Of a DNA stretch of 64,000 nucleotides, positions 18,202 to 31,000 are shown in pieces. The notes beneath the pieces were generated by a model, which was not told the DNA's origin, did no database searches, and worked only from the letters and a program-made list of their open reading frames with translations. The stretch's first letter is position 1. Each line of letters begins with the position of its first letter. The DNA comes from Asterionellopsis glacialis. Taxonomy: Eukaryota; Bacillariophyta; Plagiogrammaphyceae; Rhaphoneidales; Asterionellopsidaceae. The DNA lies in assembly GCA_014885115.2 (NCBI GenBank), contig WKLE02000110.1:8835-72834 (forward strand), given 5' to 3'. The translations under genes and the position numbers were made by a program.

Positions 18202-21200
18202 TTATTCATTATCCTTGATTCCCTTGATCCAGTAAGTTTCCATTGTACCTTTACCTTTTATATCAACATTGCCTCGTAATTCTATATCAATTTCTGGAGC
18301 TATGTCTTTGAGAATTTTGGCGGTGACTTCCGTGCACTGGCAGCGATTTGGCTCACTTGTTGTCTCCATTCGTGAGGCAGTATTAACCGTGTCCCCGAAA
18401 AGAGTATATTTCGGGTGCTCCGAGCCACCAATGACAGTAGCAACAACCGAACCAGTAGCGATACCAAATCTTACTTGAACGTACCCTAAGTGAGGTTTGG
18501 ACGGGCAAATAAGTGTTCTGCGGGCACATTCAATTGCATCCAATGCAAACGTTGCAGCTTTCCTCGCATGGAAAGGATCCATGGTTGGAACGCCGGCCAC
18601 GCCAATAAAAGCATCGCCAATAATATCCAGCTTCTTCACGTTGTGTTGCCGACAAAGGGTGTCAAACTGAGATAGCAATCGTCCAATGAGGTCCCCAACT
18701 TCTTCTGCTGTTAGAACGGAGCTAATTTTGGTGAACTCTACAATATCAGAAAAGATCATAGAGGCATCCTCGTAAGGCACCGGTGGTACACTCTCTCCCC
18801 TGGCAAGTGTGTCCTGAACGTCACGAGGTAAAATGGTATCAAACATACTACCTCGACGCATTAATTGTTGCGCAACGGTCTCATTTGATACTACAGCATC
18901 TAATCTTTCCTCAATTTCATGCATGGTAGGTCGACGTTTGGGGTTCTATAAAAACAAGCAGATAATCCAACACAAATGCAAATACGATTAGAACCACACT
19001 TGGAAATACTTTGGATTTATGCGAGATAGTTGGAATTCTTACCTTATGCCAGCATTCAATACAGATGTCCCGAAGCACTTGAGGGGCGTCATCCGGTATA
19101 TCTGGACGAAAAGGAGGATCAAGAGTCAAATCTTTAACTTTTTCAATAATTTCCTCGCGGGTATACATTTCTCCACCGACAGTTCCAAGAAATTCGTAAC
19201 ATCCTTTGGATGACACATTCGAATTTCCAGCACTTGCGAGAGAATTGCGGCGGCGACTCTTTGAAGAATCATCTGGCTCCTTTTCACTCTCCTCGGAAGT
19301 CCTGCTCGAGAAAGATACTCTCCTTCCTGTTTTCCTTGTTACAGGATCCTCAGTAATTGGTATTTCCGCGATTTGTTGAATAGCTAGTGTTTCTTCTAGT
19401 TCAGGTTCATCTACGGCACTGGATTGAGAAATATCGAAATCAACCAAATCAAGGTCAGAGCCGTTCAATTCATTGTCGTTCTCCTTGCTACCATCTTTAC
19501 TACTATCCAAATGTTCACCGCCACTATGCATCGACCACGAAAATTCACGATCTCTAGTTCCTTGTTTATTTGAATAAGCCTTCACATTGTAAGGCCTGCC
19601 TCGTGTCATCAACTCGCAAAGGAACATGGCAAATGAATAAACATCAGAAGCGGGCGATGGTTGGTGTCCATGTAAGACTTCTGGGGCCATAAACAGAACA
19701 GAGCCCTTAGGAGTTTGGGACTTATTGAGCCAGCCCCACAAACCTTTCATTGTTTTACTCGCCAATCCAAAATCCGAAATATGAGCATTAAATGATCCAT
19801 CCACAAGCACATTAGAACTCTTGAGATCATTGTGCAGAAGTGGACCATAGGGTGCTGGAAAAGAATGAAGGAACGAGAGCCCTCGTGCAACTTGAAGTGC
19901 CCACTGAATTTCAACTGACATTATTGCTGTACCTGCCATGCCATCAGGGTTTTTGAGAACTTTTCGAATGGTATTGTGTTCCATGTATTCAAGAATAATA
20001 ATCATTTCGTTATTTATAATTGTCGCTCCAAGAGTCTCCACAACGTTTGGATGACGCAGTTGAATCAATGTTTGAAGCTCCTTACGCAAAGGGTGCGACT
20101 TCGAAGCATTCGACATGCCGGAGCCACTAAAGCGCGTGGTGTCCATTGTGGGATCGGCTTCAACTTCTTTGACATCTAAATCGGCGCTGTCTTCGATATG
20201 AGGCTTCTTAAGTGCTACAGCAGACCCACGGAGGAATCCTTTTGTAACGATACCAAACGATCCTTTTCCCAATACCTCTCCAGTGTCAATTATATCAGAT
20301 GGGTTGATATACCATGAATTCTCTTCTCTCTTTTTCCGATCCTGTAGCAAACATAAAATGAATTTCGTAAGAAAATGTTCAAGGAACAGAGAAGGTTGTG
20401 TATCATGTCAACTCAAAAGCAACTTACTTGGCGGATAATTAGGAAAGCAATGAAGATAGCTGAAAATACCACAGTACCAAACACTGTTACAGAGATTCCA
20501 GCGATAGCAGCCGAACCGAGATCTTTATCGTTGCCACCACGAGGAATTTCAGGTTCTGGCGGTGAGTAAACACCTCGAAGCTTTTGGTAGATTTCGAGAA
20601 GAGGCGTAGTTGTAGTATCTTTTGCATCATAATCAGAAATTGATTTTCTCCAAGACGAAGCAAGCTTTGCCGATATATCTCTTCGCAACTGTGCGCGTTC
20701 TTCTGCAGGGATAGGATTTTCGCTCACAATTGTATCCTGAAGGTACGTAAAGGTTTCTTCATCAAGTGAACCAAGAATTTCAGGTGCTGTTGGGAACCGA
20801 ATATCAGCGACAACATTTTCAGAACTGAGCTGCGATTGGATAGCATCAAGATAATTGCGGGTTGCATCTTCGGGGTAGTCACGATCTACCCATTTATTCA
20901 GCTGCAAAAGTGACTTTCGATACGGGTCCATTCCAGTTGGAATGACCTCTTGAGTCCGATCAGGTATTACATATTGGATTGCTTGAGTACTATCGGATGC
21001 AAAAGCTAAAAACTCTGCCGCAGCAATCCTGTGCTCGGGGGACACATTGTTTGAAACTGCTCCACTCCATCCAGCATATGCTGCGTATGGTGCCTGGTTG
21101 ACATACATAACATTTCCATCATCGTCCGTATGTTCAACAGCAAATGGGCAGGTTTCAAGTGTGCAATTCTCCAAATTCCCTGAAGTCCGATTTAAAATGT

Positions 21201-22194
21201 ATGGTGAACCGGGAGCATCTGCTACCCCTAGCTTTCCACGCACTACACTTCCATCGGCAACGTGCTCCGTAAAGCTGTTACCCCAATTATAGGTAATGGC
21301 ACATTCGCCACGATTCATGGCTTGCACATTGATTCCTACACACCCATCAAATTCATCAGATGTCCCCACCTTTGCCTGTTCTTCCAAGATACGAAGAGTC
21401 TCCTCCATGGCAGGCCCAAGGAGGGGTGAGAGATCTTTCGTGTCTAAAAGAGATCCTTTATCTGTGCCGCTATACTGTGTCATTGACGCAAGGATACTTT
21501 GTGCCCAGTAGGCTCCTCCACAACCAGGCGCACGTCCAATACATGAGCCAGCTAATGTACCATTTTGAATTTTTCCAGATGTAGCATTAAAGATTTCAGC
21601 TGGCATTCCATGGAAAAAATTTGCAACCTTAATGTACTCGTCCCAAGTTTTCGGAACAGAAATGTTATGTTGATCAAAAAGATCTTTGCGATAATAGAGA
21701 GAGAAAACGTCACCATCGAAAGGCATCAACAGAATTTTGCTGTCGTACGTACTGAGAATATCTCGATAAAATAAAAGCACATCCAACCAAAAACTCGGAT
21801 TCCCATCGTAGTTTTTGATAAATTCAGAGAGATCAAAAAGACCATCATTACTGGACAATTCGCCGGTAATAATGGGATTAATAATATACCCATCAAATTG
21901 CCTTTGCTTATTTTTTGCATCGAAGATAACTTCGTTCTGAAGTTCGGTGATGGAATCGACACCCTTCACAAGCACTTCCACGTCTTGACCTTTCACGCGA
22001 CGGTACTCAATAGCAACCCGATCTAACATTGATTTGAAATTAGCATAACCTAATTCAGGGACAAGTAATTTGATCTGTATCTTTTCTGGAGATGTCGTTT
22101 CATTGCAAACGCACGGTACAGGAGGTGGACAGACAAGCTCGTCGTCGAGACGACGTTTCTGAAAGGGCGACGTGCCTAAATTCCTACGAAGCAT
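18202..22194 (-). CDS. Solute-binding domain / protein kinase / class III nucleotide cyclase receptor
   Basis: Three exons (22194-20428, 20341-19043, 18945-18202; introns 86 and 97 bp, both phase 0) give 1269 aa. Residues about 35-545 resemble a bacterial extracellular sugar-binding protein (MPFDGDVFSLYYRKDLFDQH, PKTWDEYIKVANFF, GWSGAVSNNVSPEHRIAAAEF). A helix at about 562-587 spans the membrane. The kinase (about 608-1040) keeps GKGSFG (614-619), Lys634, HNDLKSSN with Asp761, DFG (779-781) and APE (808-810), so it looks catalytic. It carries a disordered insert of about 130 residues with RRVS and RRNS sites. After the linker LPRDVQDTLARGE comes the cyclase: metal Asp1089 and Asp1133, Asn1210 and Arg1214. 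The two base-selecting positions are Asp1129 and Thr1203, so cAMP or cGMP as product is unclear. No signal peptide follows the chosen Met; a stop lies just upstream, so a 5' exon may be missing. Confidence 0.9.
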
Positions 22195-24291
22195 GTTGGC
22201 AGCCTCCAATCAGTTATTAGACCTTCCTCACCGTTTTACCTTCCAAACGTCAAAATAAAACAAGATTTTGACTTTCAGTATTGAGTTTCAACAAACAGAA
22301 GAATGGAGTGGCAATGTTTGGTGGAGACTGTGTCCGATGTCCTTGCTGTGTTTCTGCTCAATTTCGGCAGTTGCGACACCCACAGTGAGCCCCAATGTGA
22401 GAGTACGTAGGTGATAACTTATTTTCTCCCGCGAACTGTCAAGATCGGGAGAGGTAAGGTTACCGTAGACAAGGAAACTAAGACCTTCAGTAGGTAGTTC
22501 TCTACCTAGGACCACTTACTAAAAGGTCTTTTAATCCCCAGAGAGGATACTGTATAGAGAAGAAAGGAAATCTGTGCAGGTAATGTTTTTTCTGGCAACT
22601 CTTCGCAGGGTTTCTGATTTGCGACTGCCACGATGCTCACAAACTTGGTCACTTACGCTGACATTACCTGTTACTGTGCATAGGGTACTGGTCCTACTTA
22701 TACGTACCCTGTGTACGTAAGATTCGTAGATAGCACATAATTAATACTACGATTATGTATCACGACTAAAAATTGAATGGTATCTAAAAAAATTCTAGAG
22801 GACTATTTACGAATGAGTAGAATGTGGCAAAGATATATAAGAAGAAGTTGAAGAAAAGATCCGGCAGCAACGTATTAGCAGCACGGTTTCTGTCATCACA
22901 AATAAAATAATGAAATTTGACCTGCACTAGAAGTGTACACAGTATGTACCTGGTACAACGGCGAAGTTGTTTTGTTCTGCCAGCATGCACTTGCTGCCGG
23001 GGAACAAAAAATATTGAATAGGAGTATCAAGTAGGTCCTACATGGTGTGAGATCCATACGGTAGGGCAACGATACTTGACGACGCCTATCAAAGCAAGGC
23101 ACAGGCAGTTCCCAATAATTACTGTACGGTAATGTATGATACCGGGTACTTGTCTTAGTCTTATTGGTGGATTCAAGCAGAAAGACATAATAGGGTAAGA
23201 ACTGAATTGTCAATATTGCATGCATCTAATGTTTCCGGGTCTTGCACATAATTATTTGATGCGACATCACAAGGCATATATTCGAGTAAGGCGTCATACA
23301 GGCATTTTGATGCGACATCTATCTCTACATCATGGAACCAAAAATGTAGTCCTACATTTTCTTATACCATTAAGGCTGTATAAAAAAGAAGAAAAACGAT
23401 ACTTCTGCTTACGTGAGAGAATTGGAAGAACTCAGTTTAAGTATTCTGAAATATAGGGTATTGTTCCTCCAAAATTACTGTATCTGTACCGGTACAAGGG
23501 TAGACTTAGTAGATCGTGGACGGTAATGTTCTTTCCGATTCTTCCGGAGTACTTCTTTGCTTACTCAATATCCTTATGTAATATTCAAACATCTGCCGTC
23601 ATCTTTAGAATAAAATTCTCTCATTATAAAGGAACTACTAACGCAACGAACACGAACGAATTGAGATAGGTCTGTTATATATTTTTTATTATGTATTATA
23701 TATAGATAATTACCTAGGAGTTCTCAAGGGAATGTTCTTTATCAGAAGTGCCAGTAGGATCTACCGACCCACACCTTCCTTCTACAATACAGGTAGTTGC
23801 TGTTAGCACACGGAATCCAGCTGACATACAGGTACATGGTACTGTTCGTACATACTATAGTAATTTGTGAATCACAGCCATGATGGCTCTTCGTAAGCCG
23901 TTTCACCACCCAAGGCCTCAAAGATTTTTTACTGGCATTGCTACAAACCATGCATACAATCTACAATTTACTGGAACGGACCTTTTTTCACTTTCTCAAG
24001 ATGTTTCTTTGGTGATTGATCGGGAGTGCCAGGTACTATTACATAAGTCCCTCCACCATATTTTTTTAGTATTACTCAGAAAAGAAAAAAAATTAGAATT
24101 TCAAATGAAAGTTCTCACACTGTATACTATGCAAAAATATGTTAAAAAAAGAAAGCAGTCCCAATTTCATGGTGTGTAGCGGTAAACCTTCTATCCACTT
24201 AGAGATCGAGGTCGAAACAGGACGCCGAGTTATGGTGATTAGTAATTAAATGTGGAAGATAACATTCATATATTATGATTAAATCTAATGC
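22195..24291. other. Upstream region of the receptor gene
   Basis: About 2.1 kb without a confident gene. It contains AGGTACC/GTACCTGG words (22945-22960, 23485-23495, 23828-23842) and AGAACTACC/CCTAGG-like words at 22490-22510. An ATG-started frame at 23880 (MALRKPFHHPRPQRFF) reads like an exon up to a CAG|GTACT site near 24031, but no downstream exon was found. It may be a relic. Confidence 0.4.
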
Positions 24292-27200
24292 CTAGTCTTC
24301 TTTAGACTCCGATTCAGTTCCAGGCTTCGAATCATCAGCGGGTGGACTGGTTTCTTCTACTGATGTAGTTTCTTGTGGCGGCGAAGGTGGAGTCCATTCA
24401 AAAGGTTCAGGTGCAGGTGCCTCACCTTCTGGCTCGAGAGATGGAGCCTTCACGGCTTCGAGTTCCTCCGCTTCTCCTGGAGTTGAGTCTGTCAGTATAA
24501 CAACTCCAAATGGTTTTTCTTCAGAGCGAATTGGCCTATACCGCTGTTCAAGATCAAATTCGCAAACCTCCTTCTGAGACTTTGTAATTCGAGACGGGTT
24601 CTGTATGCGGAAAGACTTTGGTTCTGGCTCTCTTTTTTTCTTCGGTTTCTTTTCTTCAGCAACCTCAATTTCCATACTTTCACCTTCTCCTTCCTTGGCA
24701 TCAGAAGACTCCTTTTCTTTACTAGCTTCAGCCTCCTCTTTATCAACTTCCATGTCAGTCGGACCGTGTTCACCCTCTTCTTTGGCTTTCTTTCTTGCAA
24801 GACGCGCCTTATTTTTGGCGGTAGTTGACAGAGTGACAGTTTCGACGCGCTTCTTCTTCTCTTCCTTCTTTTCTTCCAGCTTTTTTGGATAAGCAAACAC
24901 GCTAGGTTTGGAATTGCATTGGATTTCAAAATTCTTGGGGTATTTGAAGTCTTTATTGAGGCCAATCGTCAGTGTTGGAGTTAGTGCAAGACTTATCATA
25001 TGCATCATAGGATACCAATGCCAGTGCTGGAGCCAAAGAGCTAAACCGACAGCTGTTGTCATCTTTGTAAATCCGTTACGAGAACCCAATACAAGAGAAC
25101 AGTTTCGTCCACCAGCATCAATTAGGCCGGTAGAAAGAATTGCACCCATTTTGGTCAATGTACTTTGGTGCTTGTCACTAACAATTGTTGTCAACTTTTC
25201 TCGGAAGGAGCGGATCTTTCGCGAATTGCATGTATCACTCTGTTCCATGTAAATCATGGCTGTTCCAAGTAAAGCACCTTGGCGGACATAATCAGTCATA
25301 TCGTCCAGCATGGGCTCCAATAAGGCAACACTTTCGGAATCGCCAGACCCAGCCATGGCAATACCAACAGCCATACAACTGGCATATCGGACATGTGGGT
25401 TGAAACTTTCGAGTAGCAGCTTTACAAGCTCAGGTACACGCTCAGGTGTCTTGTATAAAACAAAGGCTAAGCCAATGACAGCAGCCATTCGAACGTCATC
25501 GCTAACATCACTAACGGCAGTGTGAAGCAAGATTCGAATCGCTTTGTTGGACCCAGTTCCACAGTAAGCAAGGGCCAATGCATACTGAGCACCGTATCTC
25601 AAAATCGGATCGCGGTCACTTCGCATTTCCTCAATGATTGCATCCGCATTCTCTTCTTGCCCGAAATTAATGAGGGCAATCCCCATAGCAATACCACGAA
25701 TGATCTTTTCGTGTTGCGTTTCCCTTGCGTAATTTTTGAGTTCTGACACCATCTCCATGATTTCTTCTTTGTCCTGTGGAGGGAGAGAGTTATGGACGTT
25801 TCCTGCGCCACTTCCCACGAGCACCATACCAATTGCCATGCCTGCCGCTTCTCCAGCCACAGCCGAATCCGTGTAAAGAAGTTCCTTCAATTCATTGATA
25901 ATGCTCAATTCGCATGACCCAAACGAGGTGAGACCGACTCCGAGTGCAGCACCGTGACTAATGACTTCGTTTGCATGGGACACCCTCAGATGGTTTCGAA
26001 TAAAGTCAGAGGTTTCTTTTCTCTTTTCGGAAGATGACCCAGCATGAGATCCATGAATGATGCCAAGCGCAAAAAGACTTCCTCCTTCGGCATAACCTCC
26101 CTGAGGTGAGACATTTGGGGGGGCTCCCCCATCTACCTCATTGCCTTCCACAGATGCTGGAAGGTAGGGTTGCAAGAGATTCATAGCTTCCGTAGTGTGC
26201 CCGGCATGAATCACACCAAGAGATGCTGTTGCTGAGAATTTAGCCCTTTCGAGAGTAGAAACAGAACAAATGTGAAGACTTAGTTTTAATTCGGGTGATA
26301 AAAGCACACAACATCTATTTTGAATTCTTACCAGTTGGATGCTTTCTTCATCCAGTCTAAATGATCCCTGAGAAAGGAATCGTTGGTAGTTCCAGCATGA
26401 AGATATGCATGCGTCATAACAGCTGCATTGTGAAGAACAGAATTACGAGATGATCCGCGTTGTTCTAAGGCCTTCTTGAGATTATCCATGATGAGGCGGT
26501 CTGAATGAGAGTTTTTATGCAAAAAAGATAGAGAAAGTTCTGATGAAAAGCCTCCTGTGAGGACTCGGCTCGCTTGATCCCAACGAGCTTTGATTTCGTC
26601 GGTCGCCTCCTCACCGAGGGAACCCATTAATCCTTCTGCCACGCGTTGAACAAAAGCCTGGTCACCACTGTCAACAAGATTGAAGATCAGCTGGTACCCT
26701 AAAAGCATATCTTCCTCGGATCCTTTTAAGAGGGAATCAAATACTTTGGCAACAGGCTCAGCATTTCCCAGAAGCTGCTGAACATGAACCAAATCAGCTG
26801 ATGCTGCCCTCTTTCCGTTTTCAAATTGTTCTGCAAGAAATTCTGCCATAACAGCGATTGCTTCCAACCTAAACGATTTTAGTGTAACTGTTGGAAGTGC
26901 ATTTAATGCGTAACGCAGGGTATCCGTGAGTGCCTCATCTCCCTTGCTTTTGGCTGAAGCTAGAATGTCTTTAACCTTGCCAGTTTCACGTGACTCTAGC
27001 GCAATACCAAGAGCATGTCCATATTTTTCCGTAACACAGCAATTCTCCAACATACGATAAACGAGGCCTTTGAGTTGATCTGTATTGAGCTCTGCACCGG
27101 GGGGTGCCTCCTCAGTGCTGGTGCCTTCTTCTTCGTCCTTTCGTGCCTGAATGTAAACATCGAGAGCCGCCTTGATGAGACGCTCTACGTACGGTGTGCT

Positions 27201-27518
27201 TCGGTCCAGGTGAAAGTGTGCCTCACCAGCTTCCAATGCCAATCTTAATGCTTGTGTAGGTTCCTCGAGGTGAAAGAATACACGAGAGGCAACAGCAGCC
27301 GCGGTCTGACGCATTTCCAAAGGAAGTTCCGTATCTTCCGCCAAGGCTTCGAGTGATGGAAGGGCTTCTGCCACTTCATGCCAAAGCGTATCAACACATG
27401 CTAGTAACTTTTTTAGGGCGTGTTGACGAAGAGCAATATCTGACTCTTCCAACAATGCCAAGTATCCCGACGCAGTTGCCGTCGGAATTCCCATTGGCGC
27501 CATGGTAGCTGTCGCCAT
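24292..27518 (-). CDS. RPN2: 26S proteasome regulatory subunit Rpn2 (PSMD1)
   Basis: Two exons, 27518-26332 and 26245-24292, with an 86-bp GT-AG intron (26246-26331, phase 2), give 1046 aa. The Met at 27518 (MATATMAPMG) is preferred; an in-frame ATG at 27575 would add 19 residues. Splicing restores ASNWAKFSATASLGVIHAGH, a hallmark of the family. Proteasome/cyclosome repeats are visible (GGYAEGGSLFALGIIHG, SHGAALGVGLTSFGS, ILRYGAQYALALAYCGTG, VRYASCMAVGIAMAGSG). A KEKE-type acidic/basic tract (about 825-910) follows, then the conserved SRITKSQKEVCEFD. Rpn2 is a scaffold of the 19S base that holds Rpn13 and Rpn1-Rpt subunits. The tail holds PEPFEW, like the Rpn13-binding tail, but about 35 residues from the end rather than terminal. 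Confidence 0.96.
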
Positions 27519-28086
27519 TTTTGCGTTTGTTACAATGTTATTATGGTTAGACTGATGGACAGATCGCAAAATCATAACTCCTTCTCGATTACATCCAGAG
27601 CGCCGACAACGTTCGGCTCAGTTCGACCGCCTTCGAACGATTTCCATGTACATTTCTGTAGAATACATACTGAAACACCTGTCAGACAGGATGACAAACA
27701 AACATTCGATTGGTCACTCTGCATCGTTTATTAGTACTCCTACAGAAGAGCTAAGTCGTGGGGAGTGACCAAAAGATTTGAAGTCGGTGTCGGTTGTCGC
27801 CCGGTTTTGAAAGCATCAAGTCAGCACGCACCAGCAGGCCCCAGCAAGCACCCACGACATTTCTTCCAACTTGAGCAACAACATTACAGCAGGTCCGTTA
27901 AGAACAGACACCGACACGACCTCATGTGTACAGGAAACTAGGACTACACCCATTCAATAATATAGGACCAAGTTTTGTTTTGTTTGTAAAACATACATTT
28001 GTTTGATACAAAAGTCTAAAGGTATATCGAAGCAGGTTCAAAAAGGAAGTCGAGATAGATTTTGGAATTTGAATTGGGGGAACATC
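27519..28086. promoter_or_regulatory. Divergent intergenic region (Rpn2 / Prp16)
   Basis: 568 bp between two divergent starts, holding copy 4 of the TGGGGAGTGA 10-mer (27759-27768), 241 bp from the Rpn2 start and 319 bp from the Prp16 start. CACCAGCAGGCCCCAGCAAGCACC-like short direct words lie near 27828. No gene. Confidence 0.4.
27759..27768 (+). promoter_or_regulatory. Candidate upstream element TGGGGAGTGA, copy 4
   Basis: Exact 10-mer midway in a divergent promoter region between two core housekeeping genes. Function not shown. Confidence 0.25.
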
Positions 28087-31000
28087 ATGTCGAATCGTAA
28101 TTCAAGTGATGATAATAATAATAAAAGTAGTAGTGGAGACACACAAAGAAAGGATGACAATCACACAAGATTAACATCCTTGCTTCCATCGTCAGGTGGA
28201 GGTCTCATGATGAAGAAGAAACCTTCCAGTACATCATCCAACAATAATAATAATAGTAATCAAGATGATGGAAGTCATTCCAACACTTCTACTGTTAAGA
28301 GTAGTCTTTTGGGATTAGATCGACTAGCTTCAGAGAAACGATCAAAAAAACAGCAGCAACAACAACAAAAGTCATCCAAACCACCACCAAAACGACAATA
28401 TCGTAGAATACAAGATGAAACACCATCTCATCCTGGAGGTATTAATCGAGATGCACAATATAGAGCACGAGAACGTGACAACCGTGATCGAAGACGACGT
28501 TCAAGTCATGATGATTATGACGATACAAGGGATTATCGTAAACGTGATCGATCACAAAGTGGTAGAAGTTACAATGATGATAATAACAATGGTAATGATG
28601 ATTATGATAATCGAAACAATCGTCATCAAAAAAGTCGAAGAAATTACAGAGATGATAATTATGATAACAACAAGGACAGAAATAGTAGAAGAGATGATAA
28701 TAGAAGAGGGAGAGGTGATTATTATCATGGCAATCACAGAAATCAACGAGACGAAGAAGATTATTATAATCGACGTAGTAGACCCTCATCAACATCAAAT
28801 CAAGATGGTCAAGATACCAGAAGAAGATTACATCCATCATCATCATCAAGTATGCCGCCACCATCACAACAACAACAGCGACAACAATATCAAAAAACAC
28901 AAAATGTTACACCATCCACATTTGCTTCCTCCCAACGTTCCGAACAAAGAGGTAGACCTTCCACTTTTCGATCCAACAATAGTGGTAGTAGTCTTACACG
29001 AGGAAGAGGAGGAGAATATGACAATGATGGCTCTTCTTCTATCAATGCACCAACACCTATGCGTGAACCACCACGAAACGAAAGGGGGAGAAATAGTGTG
29101 AATAACAATAATCGTCATCGCCTGTCTACCAGCAATAATTCTTCTTGGGAAGTAGAAACACCGCTATCCAATCATCCACGTGATAATGAAGATTCCATCT
29201 TACGTCGATCAAGTGCTGCTAGAAATAATGATGACAATGGTGATAATGATATGAATGATACAAAATTACCATCTTCAAGTGGTAATGACAACAATAACGA
29301 CGATGACGACGAATTTGATAGACAATTTTATCTTGCAGAAGATGTGGGTGGATATGTTGTAGATCAATCTGAAATGGCAGCCAATAATGATTTAGGACGG
29401 TTCTTGTATGAAAATGATAAGATCAAGGCACGAGAAGCTGAATTGGAAAAGAAACGTCAAGAAGCACCCATGGGACGATTCTCGACACGTAAAAATGCAT
29501 TGTTAGATGATCAAGAAGCATGGGAAGAAAACCGATTACTAAGTTCAGGTGCTGCCATCAAGGGTGAAGTATCACTTGATATTAGTAATGATGATGATAG
29601 TCGCGTCACATTGCTAGTACATCAAGTCAAACCACCATTTTTGGATGGACGTGCTTCCTTCTCCACCATACGCGAAGCTGTCCCTACCGTAAAGGATGCA
29701 ACATCTGACTTTGCACGAATGGCACGAGATGGATCTTCTACCTTGCGTCATTTACGTGAAACGAAAGAAAAAAATACCATGAGACAAAAGTTTTGGGAAC
29801 TAGGCGGTACTCGTATGGGAAAGGCTGTAGGTGTCACGGAGGGAGGAGAGAACGGAGAAAACAATAACAAAGATGGTGGTTCAGCAACAAAGAAAGAATC
29901 TTCTAGCGGAACTAAAGAAAGTTTACAAGCAGATGGTGAGATTGATTATAAAAAATCAAGTGGATTTGCATCCCATGTGAAAAAACAAAAGGCTACAGAT
30001 GGGCCTGTATCGGAATTTGCTAAGAAAAAATCAATTCGTCAACAACGTGAATATTTACCAGTCTATTCTGTCCGTGAGGAACTCCTCAATGTTGTTCGAG
30101 AAAATACAGTAGTTGTTATCGTGGGTGAAACAGGCAGTGGTAAGACAACACAATTGACTCAATACCTAATGGAAGAAGGTTATTGTGAATTTGGTATGGT
30201 AGGTTGTACTCAGCCAAGACGTGTTGCAGCCATGAGTGTTGCAAAAAGAGTTAGTGAAGAGGTTGCCGCAGGTGTGAAAGAAAAGGGTTTACCTCTCACT
30301 GAAAAGGAGGAATTGGGAGGTACAGTGGGATATGCAATCCGTTTTGAGGATCAAACATCTGAAAACACACTTATCAAGTATATGACAGATGGTGTTCTGT
30401 TGCGAGAATCTCTACGAGACCCTGACCTTAACAAATACAGTGCCATTGTTATGGATGAAGCTCATGAACGGAGTTTGAATACAGATGTTTTGTTTGGAGT
30501 TTTGCGTAAGGTCGTTGCGAGACGGTCAGATTTGAAATTGATTGTTACGAGTGCAACGTTAAGTGCTGATGTCTTCAGTAGCTTCTTTGGAGGTGTACCA
30601 GTGTTTCGGATTCCTGGAAGAACTTTCCCAGTAGAAACTTACTATGCAAAGTCTGTTCAAGAAGACTATGTTATGGCAGCCGTAAAGCAAACTCTGCAAA
30701 TTCATTTCAATAGCCCTCCAGGTGATATCTTGATTTTCATGACAGGTCAAGAAGATATTGAAGGAACTTGTTCTGTACTAGCAGAAAAGGTCGAGCAATT
30801 GGGAGACGACACCCCTCCATTGCTGGTGCTACCCATGTATTCGCAGCTTCCTGCTGATCTACAAGCTAAAATCTTTGAGGCAGCACCCAAGGGTGTCCGG
30901 AAATGTATCGTTTCAACGAATGTTGCGGAGACCAGTTTAACAGTGGATGGAATCAAGTATGTAATTGACTGTGGATTTTGTAAGCTTAAAGTCTACAATT

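Noticed and set aside
23880..24179. ATG-started plus-strand frame of 99 codons with a splice-donor-like site
   Set aside because: The first 50 residues look protein-like, but no acceptor or further exon was found before the convergent Rpn2 end.
28415..29101. Open frame of 228 codons in another plus frame of the Prp16 gene
   Set aside because: Composition is Met/Ile/Glu/His only, the alternate reading of AAT/GAT-rich low-complexity DNA. The Prp16 frame is the real one.
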